11,750 nt of DNA, taken from the NCBI GenBank assembly GCA_030604975.1, contig JAUVUV010000027.1, forward strand, positions 1 through 11,750, read 5' to 3'. The stretch comes from Candidatus Glassiibacteriota bacterium (lineage in GTDB: Bacteria; Gemmatimonadota; Glassbacteria; GWA2-58-10). Positions 5,779-11,750 of the stretch are shown here, one piece after another. The notes under the pieces were generated by a model. That model was not told the DNA's origin, did no database searches, and saw only the letters and a list, made by a program, of their open reading frames with translations. Numbering within the stretch: the first letter of the stretch is position 1; each line of letters starts with the position of its first letter. The translations under genes and the position numbers were made by a program.

Positions 5779-7476
5779 ATGGATAGTATTCTTATCACAA
5801 ATCAGGAAGTCGGGAAGTTCGAACAGCGCGAGGATGGTGTCTATCTTGCCATTTACCGCGAGACGAAAGATCAGTACGACTTCAAGGAGATAAAGAAGGA
5901 AATTATCCGCAAGGGTGTGGTCAACAGCGATTTTGACCAACTCCGCAAGATTTGTGAGGAAGCAACCGGCGAGCCGGTCAAGATCGCCGATTATTTCGAA
6001 AAATACGACACTCTCAAGGATAAATACATCAATGCCAGCATATCGGACAACGAAATGGAAGCCTACCTCTCTCTCGGTGTGCCCGAAGGACTGGTGGAAA
6101 TCACGGTAAACGATGTGCTGTACAAATTATACGAGTACGGGGTTGAACGTGGTATCGACGAGGATGCGATCCAGGAGTTGATTGATTCCAGCCAGCCTGT
6201 GCGAAAGGCGGTTGTCGCCAGGGGCAAGTCTGTTGTAAACGGTAAAGACGCCAATGTTAGAATTTTTGTCGATCTGGATAAATCCGCCAAACCTTTGATC
6301 ACTGAAGATGGCTCGGTAGATTTCAGGAATATCAATCTGATAAAGATAGTTGATAAGGATCAGTTGCTCGCGGTCAAGGAGCCACCCAGAGAGGGTGAAG
6401 CGGGATACACTGTTACTGGGCGTGATACCCCACCTAGTCCGGGTGAAGATGTCCTGATACCCCGGGGCAGAAATACGTATCTCTCCGAAGACGGCCTTCA
6501 ACTATTCTCCGAGATAATCGGCAATGTCTTTTCCGAGGATGAAGTTCTCAATGTCGAAAACATTTACGTAGTGAAAGGCCATGTCGACTTTTCTATCGGC
6601 AATATATCCTACCCCGGCGATGTGGTGATTAATGGAGACGTGAAAGCCGATTTCAGCGTACACACCGAGGGCAACATTATCGTGCGGGGAACTGTAGAGG
6701 CCGCGGAAATTGTCTCCACCAGCGGTGATATAGAGGTTAAAAAAGGAATTATCGGTACGCAGCATGAGAAAAAAGCCAAGGTAGTCGCCGGCGGTTCGAT
6801 AAAGGCGCTGTTTATCCAAGAGGGTGTGGTTTCCGCAGGAAAGAATATCGAAGTGGGCAGCTACATTCTCAACAGCGTGATCCATGCCGAACATGATGTA
6901 ATCGCGCTGAAAGACAAAGGAATGATTGCCGGCAGCAACGTGTTCAGCGGCAGCTGTGTACGTGCCAAAAACATTGGTTCAATCAGCGATACCAAAACTC
7001 AGATCAAAGTCGGGAAGATTATCAAGGGAGATATCAATTTCAAGAATAAACAGCTGGAAGATGAAATTGAGACATTGAAAGGGGAGGATAAACTCCTGTG
7101 GAAACGTATGGATTTCCTCGAACTGTTGAAGAAACGGTTGCCGAAGTTTCCTGCTGAGAAAGAAAAGGAACTGGCGGAAGTTCTGGAAAAGATCAAGAAA
7201 TTGCAAACCATAAACGAAGATGTGCTGGCCGAGAAGGAGGATTTCGACTCCAAGTTTATCGACCAGTTCAGTATAGAAAGAAAGATCTATGTGCTTCAAA
7301 CTTTATGGCCGGGTGTGCTTATCGGAATAAATGAAGTGGTAAGAAAAGTCGACTCTCGCCAGATGAGTATTATGGCGGTGCTGCAGGAAAACGAGGTCGA
7401 GTTCAAACACCTGACTAGCAAGGAGGTTGCTGAAGGGAAAACGGACGTGAAGGAAAAGAAAGAGAAGAAAGAATAA
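5779..7476 (+). CDS. fapA: Flagellar assembly protein A family (FapA, DUF342)
   Basis: The 565-residue protein has the FapA architecture. Residues 1-150 form the mixed N-terminal region. Residues 150-250 hold the characteristic segment: VARGKSVVNGKD, DFRNINLIKIVDKDQLLAV, PPREGEAGYTVTGRDTPPSPGEDV and YLSEDGLQLF. Residues 255-420 form a right-handed beta-helix of short repeats (GDVVINGDV, GNIIVRGTVEAAEI, GDIEVKKGIIG, AGKNIEVGSYI), the polymer-forming DUF342 core. Residues 425-500 are a charged helical coiled coil, and the tail is Lys/Glu-rich. No signal peptide or membrane segment is seen, so it is cytoplasmic. In Vibrio vulnificus FapA controls flagellation and responds to the glucose phosphotransferase protein EIIA; many other bacteria carry it in flagellar or chemotaxis clusters. 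The ATG at 5779 follows a weak GGTTCGGA. A CheY-like gene precedes it and a terminator follows at once. Confidence 0.88.
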   Translation: MDSILITNQEVGKFEQREDGVYLAIYRETKDQYDFKEIKKEIIRKGVVNSDFDQLRKICEEATGEPVKIADYFEKYDTLKDKYINASISDNEMEAYLSLGVPEGLVEITVNDVLYKLYEYGVERGIDEDAIQELIDSSQPVRKAVVARGKSVVNGKDANVRIFVDLDKSAKPLITEDGSVDFRNINLIKIVDKDQLLAVKEPPREGEAGYTVTGRDTPPSPGEDVLIPRGRNTYLSEDGLQLFSEIIGNVFSEDEVLNVENIYVVKGHVDFSIGNISYPGDVVINGDVKADFSVHTEGNIIVRGTVEAAEIVSTSGDIEVKKGIIGTQHEKKAKVVAGGSIKALFIQEGVVSAGKNIEVGSYILNSVIHAEHDVIALKDKGMIAGSNVFSGSCVRAKNIGSISDTKTQIKVGKIIKGDINFKNKQLEDEIETLKGEDKLLWKRMDFLELLKKRLPKFPAEKEKELAEVLEKIKKLQTINEDVLAEKEDFDSKFIDQFSIERKIYVLQTLWPGVLIGINEVVRKVDSRQMSIMAVLQENEVEFKHLTSKEVAEGKTDVKEKKEKKE

Positions 7477-7487
7477 TAGGATTTCCA

Positions 7488-7523
7488 TCACCCTCTGGGG
7501 CTTACAGGGGTGACGGCTTTTTT
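7488..7523 (+). terminator. Rho-independent terminator after fapA
   Basis: TCACCC (7488-7493) pairs with GGGTGA (7508-7513) and CTG (7495-7497) with CAG (7505-7507), with T7494 bulged and a 7-base loop. Six T residues follow at 7518-7523. It begins 12 bases after the fapA stop and separates that unit from the two-component operon. Confidence 0.75.
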
Positions 7524-7539
7524 GATATTTGGTTATACT
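7510..7539 (+). promoter_or_regulatory. Possible promoter of the receiver-SHOCT/kinase/activator operon
   Basis: TATACT (7534-7539) is a good -10 (five of six). GTGACG (7510-7515) lies 18 bases upstream as a moderate -35 (four of six), inside the descending arm of the fapA terminator. Transcription would start about 30 bases before the next gene. Confidence 0.35.
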
Positions 7540-7576
7540 GAAAATCAGAGCTCTTGATAATTGGCGTTGAATAAGG

Positions 7577-8221
7577 ATGGATCGTCACAACATTCTACTG
7601 GTCGATGACGAGTTACTCAGCCGTGACCTGTTGAGCAATCATCTCAAGCACGACGGTTTCAACGTGTTTGCAGTGGAGAGTTGCGCCAAGGCCAGGAAAC
7701 TGATTCCCAACAATCGGTTCCCGCTGGCGATTATCAACAGCCAGTTCGGGGAAAAGGACACTAGTGGTTTAATCGCACAACTGCGTGCATGCGAATTGGA
7801 TTCTCTCATTTTCCTGCTCTCGCCAAAGGCTTGTGACGCCGAAAGTCTCGTCCGGATGGATATTCACGAAACAATTATCAAGCCGTTCAGGCTCGAGGAG
7901 GTAAGCGTTAAACTTCGCCATGCCGTGGAAATTGTCAGCTTACGGGGGGCTCTGCGCAAAAGCGCAGAGCGGGTGCGCAAGCTTGAGGAAGAACTGAAGA
8001 GCTTCCGCTCGGTTGAAGAGGAAGTGAAAATTCCAGACCTGAGCGAAGTCGAGTTGAACAAAGAGGATTCAGCACAAAAGTCTCACAACATGAAAAAAGA
8101 AAAGTTCGAAGGAGATGAGGCTATCGAACAGATCCGAAAACTGGATGACTTACGCAAAGCTGGTATTCTTACGGAAGATGAATTCAATAACAAAAAACAA
8201 GAATTGCTGAAAAAGATATGA
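7577..8221 (+). CDS. Degenerate response-regulator receiver fused to coiled coil and SHOCT-like tail
   Basis: Residues 4-120 are a receiver domain: ILLVDDE with acidic pocket D10/D11 and IIKPF with the conserved Lys102. Ser82 occupies the usual Thr/Ser position (FLLSPK). The phospho-acceptor Asp is replaced by Asn54 (LAIINSQF where the family has LxxxD). Classical phosphorylation is therefore not expected. Residues 123-147 are a coiled coil (LRGALRKSAERVRKLEEELKS in outline), then an acidic linker. Residues 181-214 match the SHOCT module, short C-terminal helices of the form IRKLDDLRKAGILTEDEFNNKK. No DNA-binding or enzymatic output domain is present. The start is ATG 7577; an in-frame TGA at 7568 rules out longer forms, and AAGG touches the ATG, so the ribosome site is poor. 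Its stop overlaps the start of the kinase gene (ATGA), implying translational coupling and a shared pathway. It may act as a scaffold or antagonist of the kinase/activator pair; this is inference. Confidence 0.8.
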   Translation: MDRHNILLVDDELLSRDLLSNHLKHDGFNVFAVESCAKARKLIPNNRFPLAIINSQFGEKDTSGLIAQLRACELDSLIFLLSPKACDAESLVRMDIHETIIKPFRLEEVSVKLRHAVEIVSLRGALRKSAERVRKLEEELKSFRSVEEEVKIPDLSEVELNKEDSAQKSHNMKKEKFEGDEAIEQIRKLDDLRKAGILTEDEFNNKKQELLKKI

Positions 8222-9360
8222 AAGCCCCCAAGCTTAAATCAAAAGCTGAGCCGGCTGGCCTTATAATCGATAAGTGCATGGTCAGTGCGCTCAAGCATAT
8301 CAACAGCGGCGTAGTGGCGGTTGACCGGTCTGGGGAAGTGGTTCTGTTTAACCACGCTGCCGAAACGATTACCGGATTTGACCGGGACAAAGTCCTGGGA
8401 AACCCGTACAAAAAATTTCCATTTGCCGAATTGGACGGAAAGAAAGACCCTCTGTCCAGGGTGCTTGCCAGAGAGAAGGCTGAAGCGGCAAAACCCGAGC
8501 GGATTATCGGTTGCAAAGACGGCCGTAAGGTTTCCGTGGAGTCAATGGTTTGCCCGGTGATCGATGAAAAAGGGGAGCTGGTCGGGGCACTGGAAATTTT
8601 CAACGACCTTTCAGCGGTCAACCAACTCAAGGAAGAAGTTTCCAAATCTCGTACCTTGAGTGCACTGGGGGAGATGTCTGCCAATGTGGCCCATGAGATC
8701 CGCAATCCCCTGGGCAGCATCGGCGGTTTTGCTGCTCTTCTGGAAAGGGACCTCGATGATGACGACCCCCGCCGCAATCTGGTTAAAAAAATTATCGAGG
8801 GTGTGGCCAGCCTCGATAAAATAGTGACCAACCTTCTGATTTATACCCGCCCGATAAAGGCCGACCTTCGCTGGACCAACCTTGTTGAATACGTGAACGA
8901 GGTTCTGGCGTATCTGGAAGTAGAAATAGAAAGCCAGGCCTTACCGATCCGGATTAAACGCAAATTCCCGAAGCAACCGGTGAGTTCCCGAATTGATCCG
9001 AGCCTGATGCAGCAAGTACTGCTCAATATTTTCCATAACGCTGTACACGCCATGAAAGACGGTGGGGGCTGCCTTACCATTCGCCTGTCCCGCGCCCGGG
9101 ATGGCGCAAAGGGCCACAATCAGGTTAACCGCACACAAAAAGGATTTGTGGAACTGCTCGTGGAAGACGAAGGTGCGGGTATGAGTGAAGAGGTTCAGGA
9201 AAAAATATTCAACCCGTTTTTTACAACCCGGGAGGACGGCACAGGTCTGGGACTGGCCATCGCCAAGAAAATGATCCAAGAACAGAATGGCGCGATCCAA
9301 GTCTTCAGCCAGCCTGGTGTCGGAACCAAAATAACTATTCTGTTACCCTATTATCCTTGA
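8218..9360 (+). CDS. Soluble PAS-domain sensor histidine kinase, NtrB/FlgS-like
   Basis: The 380-residue protein has no membrane segment, so it senses a cytoplasmic signal. Residues 20-135 form a PAS domain (INSGVVAVDRSGEVVLFNHAAETITG and the terminal GALEIFNDLSAV). Residues 145-215 are the dimerisation/phosphotransfer region, with the H-box SANVAHEIRNPLGSIGGFA and phospho-accepting His159. Residues 255-378 are the HATPase domain: N-box N270/N274 (LLNIFHNAVHAM), G1 EDEGAGM (317-322), F-box FNPFFTT (331-337) and G2 GTGLGLAI (341-348). All catalytic motifs are intact. It would phosphorylate Asp54 of the activator encoded 14 bases downstream. The ATG overlaps the stop of the receiver-SHOCT gene (ATGA), and no strong ribosome site is seen, so translation probably relies on coupling. 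Similar soluble kinases paired with an NtrC-type activator include FlgS and FleS of flagellar cascades; NtrB and AtoS are alternatives. Confidence 0.88.
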   Translation: MKAPKLKSKAEPAGLIIDKCMVSALKHINSGVVAVDRSGEVVLFNHAAETITGFDRDKVLGNPYKKFPFAELDGKKDPLSRVLAREKAEAAKPERIIGCKDGRKVSVESMVCPVIDEKGELVGALEIFNDLSAVNQLKEEVSKSRTLSALGEMSANVAHEIRNPLGSIGGFAALLERDLDDDDPRRNLVKKIIEGVASLDKIVTNLLIYTRPIKADLRWTNLVEYVNEVLAYLEVEIESQALPIRIKRKFPKQPVSSRIDPSLMQQVLLNIFHNAVHAMKDGGGCLTIRLSRARDGAKGHNQVNRTQKGFVELLVEDEGAGMSEEVQEKIFNPFFTTREDGTGLGLAIAKKMIQEQNGAIQVFSQPGVGTKITILLPYYP

Positions 9361-9374
9361 AAGAAGGGGTATTT

Positions 9375-10769
9375 ATGGAATTTAAAAGAATTCTTGTGGT
9401 CGATGACGAACCATTGATGAGGGACTTCCTTGTCGAAACCCTGCAGCGCAAAAAGTACGTAGTGGAATCTGTCGGCAACGGGGCTCAGGCAATCGAAAAG
9501 GTCAAGGCGGAGAACTACGATCTGGTGCTCACTGATATGCGCATGCCTGAGGTTAGCGGTATGCAGGTCCTGAAGGAGACCAAAAAAACCGATTTCAACA
9601 TCGAAGTCGTTATCATTACAGCGTTTGGTGAGGTTGATGACGCGGTTGAGGCTATGAAGCTCGGCGCCTACGATTATATTCAGAAACCATTTAACGCCGA
9701 TAAAATAGAGATCGTTGTCGACCGGGCAATGGAGCATCAGAGGTTGGAAAACGAAAACCGGACGTTGCGCACCGATAATACCCAGTTGCGCAACCAGTTG
9801 AAAGAGAAATATACTTTCAGCTCGATTGTCGGTGTTAGTGAGGTTATGCGCAAGGTTTACGATGCAATCGAGATGATCGCTCCGACCAAGGCGACAATCT
9901 TGATCAATGGTGAAAGCGGCACGGGTAAAGAGCTGGTGGCTCGGGCGATCCATTACAACAGTGACCGCCAGAATAAACCTTTTATCAAAGTAAACTGCGC
10001 CGCTCTGCCCGAAAGCCTGATGGAAAGCGAGCTGTTCGGGCACGAGAAAGGCGCCTTCACCGGAGCGATCAGAACCACGAAAGGCAGGTTCGAACTGGCA
10101 CATACAGGAACATTGCTTCTGGATGACATCACTGAGCTTTCCCTGCCACTTCAGTCCAAAATGTTGCGCGTGCTTCAGGAAAGAGAATTCGAAAGAGTGG
10201 GTAACCCGAGTCCCTTGTGTGTTGATGTGCGGGTGGTCGCCACCACGAACCGCGAACTGAAGAAAGAGGTGCAGGAGGGAAGGTTCCGCGAAGATCTATT
10301 TTACCGGCTTAACGTGGTGCCGGTATGTCTTCCCCCGTTAAGGGACCGTAAAGAGGATATACCTCTGCTAGTGGATCATTTTCTGCGTAAATACTGTGAA
10401 GAGAATGGCAGGGATATAAAGGGCATCGACGATGGAGCCATTGAAAAGTTGATGGCCCAGGATTGGCCAGGGAATGTCAGGGAACTGGAAAACCATGTGG
10501 AGCGGGCCGTGGTGCTCTGCCGCGATGATGTTCTCACCGAACGTCACTTCCAGTTAGAACACGAGAGCGCTGAAAAGAGCGGCTCTTTCGGTCTCGAAGA
10601 ACTGGAACCCGGGATGACTCTCCGGGAAATGGAAAAACGCCTGATCCTGAGTACACTGGTATCCGAAAGCAATAACCGTACACGGGCCTCGGGAATACTG
10701 GGAATCAGCGTACGTACGTTACGTAATAAGTTGAACGAATACTCAAACCAAGGAATCAAAATTCCCTGA
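9375..10769 (+). CDS. NtrC-family sigma-54 activator (response regulator), FlgR-like
   Basis: The ATG at 9375 is chosen over an upstream TTG at 9357 because AAGGGG (9363-9368) is well spaced for it, giving 464 residues. The order is receiver (3-120: D10/D11, phospho-acceptor Asp54 in LTDMRMP, Lys104 in QKPF), a helical linker and then the AAA+ domain (about 148-390). The AAA+ domain carries Walker A GESGTGKE (179-186), the sigma-54 contact loop GAFTGA (226-231), an arginine-finger region RFREDLFYRLN and WPGNVREL (364-371). The last part is a Fis-type helix-turn-helix (about 420-458, ending SVRTLRNKLNEY). It should bind DNA and use ATP to open sigma-54 promoters. Walker B reads TLLLDDITEL: Glu of the usual DE pair is Asp251. 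The gene lies 14 bases after the kinase. FlgR/FleR fits the context, but any NtrC-type role is possible. No good sigma-54 promoter is visible in the window. Confidence 0.9.
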   Translation: MEFKRILVVDDEPLMRDFLVETLQRKKYVVESVGNGAQAIEKVKAENYDLVLTDMRMPEVSGMQVLKETKKTDFNIEVVIITAFGEVDDAVEAMKLGAYDYIQKPFNADKIEIVVDRAMEHQRLENENRTLRTDNTQLRNQLKEKYTFSSIVGVSEVMRKVYDAIEMIAPTKATILINGESGTGKELVARAIHYNSDRQNKPFIKVNCAALPESLMESELFGHEKGAFTGAIRTTKGRFELAHTGTLLLDDITELSLPLQSKMLRVLQEREFERVGNPSPLCVDVRVVATTNRELKKEVQEGRFREDLFYRLNVVPVCLPPLRDRKEDIPLLVDHFLRKYCEENGRDIKGIDDGAIEKLMAQDWPGNVRELENHVERAVVLCRDDVLTERHFQLEHESAEKSGSFGLEELEPGMTLREMEKRLILSTLVSESNNRTRASGILGISVRTLRNKLNEYSNQGIKIP

Positions 10770-10886
10770 ATTGAGAACATTGCCCAAGAGCCAAGAATAA
10801 CCCAACCCCTGGCAGATGAAATTGCCGCTGATTTTTAACAGAGAAAAAAGTCCTGAGCTGCTGATAATAATAAAGATAAACTTTGA

Positions 10887-10922
10887 AAAGCCGGAGATAA
10901 ATTTCAATTCGTCTCCGGCTTT
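10887..10922 (+). terminator. Strong terminator after the activator gene, possibly bidirectional
   Basis: AAAGCCGGAGA (10887-10897) is exactly complementary to TCTCCGGCTTT (10912-10922), an 11-bp stem with a 14-base loop, followed by ATTTTGG. On the minus strand the same stem is followed by TCAAAGTTTATCTTT, so it could also stop transcription from the convergent gene starting at 11516. Confidence 0.8.
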
Positions 10923-11090
10923 ATTTTGGCGGCACTGAGAACGTCTCAGGCTAGAACTGGTTAGGTTATTCAGCAGATTCGGTATTTAACAGATCGTGAA
11001 GGCAGACCTCCCTTCAGAATCCTACCGAAAAGCTTCTCACCGGAGTAACAGCTTAACTCATCCAGGGGGGTAAATTGCAAAAGCTGAAGT
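10923..11090. other. Gene-free spacer with three hairpins between convergent genes
   Basis: Together with the preceding terminator this is a 321-base gap without a gene. I see CTGAGA/TCTCAG with a 3-base loop (10935-10949). A larger imperfect stem at 10978-11029 pairs TTCGGTA with TACCGAA, GAT with ATC and TGAAGG with CCTTCA around an 8-base loop. CAGCTT/AAGCTG lies at about 11050-11086. None has a T-tract on either strand. They could be 3'-end structures of the minus-strand transcript or an uncharacterised RNA. Confidence 0.35.
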
Positions 11091-11516
11091 TTAACTAGCC
11101 TTTTTACCCTTAGAGCTTTTTATCTTAATTCTGAAATAGGTTCCAGTTTCGTCTTTGTGGATCGTTTTGTTTTGCACCGCGGCTTTAAGGTGCGGGTAAA
11201 GATTCTGGACTCTGGTGCCGATTATCCGGGCCATCTGTGGCGGGCGAATTCCCTCAAGATGCTTGGCGATTACATCGTGGATCCGTTTCTTAATGTCCAT
11301 CATTCGCTTGTCCTTAGCCGGAGCTACCTGGATGTTCGTACCCAGTTGTTCCTCGAGAATCTTTACCAGCGTATCCACCTTTTTGGTGAGACTTTCCACC
11401 TTTTTGATAAGTTCTTTCTGGTTGGCAGATTGTTCCTCGTTCGCCCTTGTATGCTCTTTCATTGTCCTGGCGAATTCTTCCACTCCAGAAAGGAATACTT
11501 GTAAAAAGTCTGACAT
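11091..11516 (-). CDS. Small coiled-coil protein with probable C-terminal winged helix
   Basis: I do not recognise this 141-residue protein as a named family. The start is well supported: GGAGGAG lies two bases before the ATG core spacing (GGAGGAGCC-ATG). Residues 10-60 are charged helix with heptad spacing of Val/Leu/Ile (ELIKKVESLTKKVDTLVKIL), predicting a coiled coil and dimer or trimer formation. After a short linker, residues 72-131 look like a winged helix: helix DIKKRIHDVIAKHLEG, turn helix PPQMARIIG, a putative recognition helix RVQNLYPHLKAAVQNK, and a wing HKDETGTYFRI. The tail is Lys/Ser-rich and basic, which suits DNA binding. There is no signal peptide or membrane segment. It stands alone, convergent with the two-component operon. 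A small transcriptional regulator or DNA-organising protein is the most likely role; this is inference from the fold pattern only. Confidence 0.7.
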   Translation of the reverse strand: MSDFLQVFLSGVEEFARTMKEHTRANEEQSANQKELIKKVESLTKKVDTLVKILEEQLGTNIQVAPAKDKRMMDIKKRIHDVIAKHLEGIRPPQMARIIGTRVQNLYPHLKAAVQNKTIHKDETGTYFRIKIKSSKGKKAS

Positions 11517-11579
11517 GGCTCCTCCACAAATATTTAGTTCCGTAATTTGAAGCGGTCTCGATTTAAATTGTCTGCCTTA

Positions 11580-11608
11580 TTGATAGATTTGATGTTTTAT
11601 TCACACAA
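11580..11608 (-). promoter_or_regulatory. Possible promoter of the coiled-coil/winged-helix gene
   Basis: On the minus strand, TTGTGT (11608-11603), a 17-base spacer and TATCAA (11585-11580) give a modest sigma-70-like pattern, about 65 bases before the start codon. The -35 is poor (TTG only). Confidence 0.25.
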
Positions 11609-11750
11609 TTGTCATCTTGTCATGTTTGGTATGTTATATAGTATTCTTAGCGAATTAAATAACTGCGAATATTATAGAGTATGAAGAATATGAATTTTCT
11701 GCTCCGAAAATAATGGATCAAAGGTACGTTATTCCATGGTTTCGGTAAAA
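11609..11750. other. AT-rich right end without a supported gene
   Basis: The stretch is AT-rich and contains a tandem TTGTCAT pair near 11609-11624 and TATATA-like sequence near 11635, so a rightward promoter is possible. Short frames starting at ATG close within about a dozen codons. One ATG at 11736 stays open to the edge, with AAAGG about ten bases upstream, but five codons are too few to judge. Confidence 0.3.

Noticed and set aside
6063..6894. Several minus-strand frames of 90-130 codons
   Set aside because: They mirror fapA, whose beta-helix repeats account for the coding signal on the plus strand.
9351..10103. 250-codon open frame on the minus strand
   Set aside because: It lies entirely antisense to the receiver and AAA+ parts of the sigma-54 activator, whose motifs are unmistakable; the predicted peptide resembles nothing I know and has no ribosome site.
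10808..10826. Sigma-54-like TGGCA...TTGCC
   Set aside because: The distance between GG and GC is 11 bases instead of 10, it is a near-palindrome so orientation is ambiguous, and no gene lies downstream in either sensible direction before a terminator.
11157..11550. Two plus-strand frames of 111-115 codons
   Set aside because: They are antisense to the minus-strand coiled-coil gene, which has a strong ribosome site and helical heptads; the plus frames have neither.
1..11750. CRISPR array, insertion sequence, tRNA/rRNA or phage module
   Set aside because: I saw no regularly spaced repeats, no terminal inverted repeats with target duplications, no cloverleaf-like sequence and no transposase, integrase or phage protein motifs.

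Overview
The window looks like chromosomal DNA of a flagellated, Gram-negative bacterium that probably lives without oxygen. A lipoprotein signal peptide, the flagellar protein FapA, an NtrC-type two-component system and a biotin synthase whose cysteine pattern fits the anaerobe class support this. Base composition is moderate, and no transposase, integrase, phage gene, CRISPR array, tRNA or rRNA is visible. I cannot name the phylum; a less-studied lineage is my guess.

Layout. (1) 1-1047, minus strand: a strong candidate promoter, clpP, then a lipoprotein peptidyl-prolyl isomerase cut by the window edge. ClpP lacks serine at the usual nucleophile position and has one at the next residue. (2) 1302-3677, plus: bioB overlapping bioA, the last two steps of biotin synthesis. 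bioA carries a one-base frameshift near 2445. (3) 3728-5125, plus: an exported DUF4015-type putative glycoside hydrolase. (4) 5178-7523, plus: two candidate promoters, a CheY-like gene broken by three one-base losses, fapA and a hairpin terminator. (5) 7510-10922, plus: a tight operon of a degenerate receiver fused to a SHOCT-like tail, a soluble PAS histidine kinase and an NtrC-family sigma-54 activator, closed by an 11-bp-stem terminator. (6) 10923-11750: a hairpin-rich spacer, a minus-strand small coiled-coil protein with a probable winged helix, and AT-rich sequence without a gene.

How the genes may work together. bioB and bioA convert KAPA to biotin. The kinase and sigma-54 activator resemble the FlgS/FlgR class that controls flagellar genes. 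Their position just after cheY-like and fapA suggests a flagellar control module, with the receiver-SHOCT protein as a non-phosphorylatable partner; this is inference.

Points most worth checking: the displaced ClpP serine, the receiver-SHOCT fusion, the non-canonical Walker B of the activator, the anaerobe-type BioB ligand pattern, and four one-base losses between 2445 and 5712 that may be sequence errors rather than real mutations.
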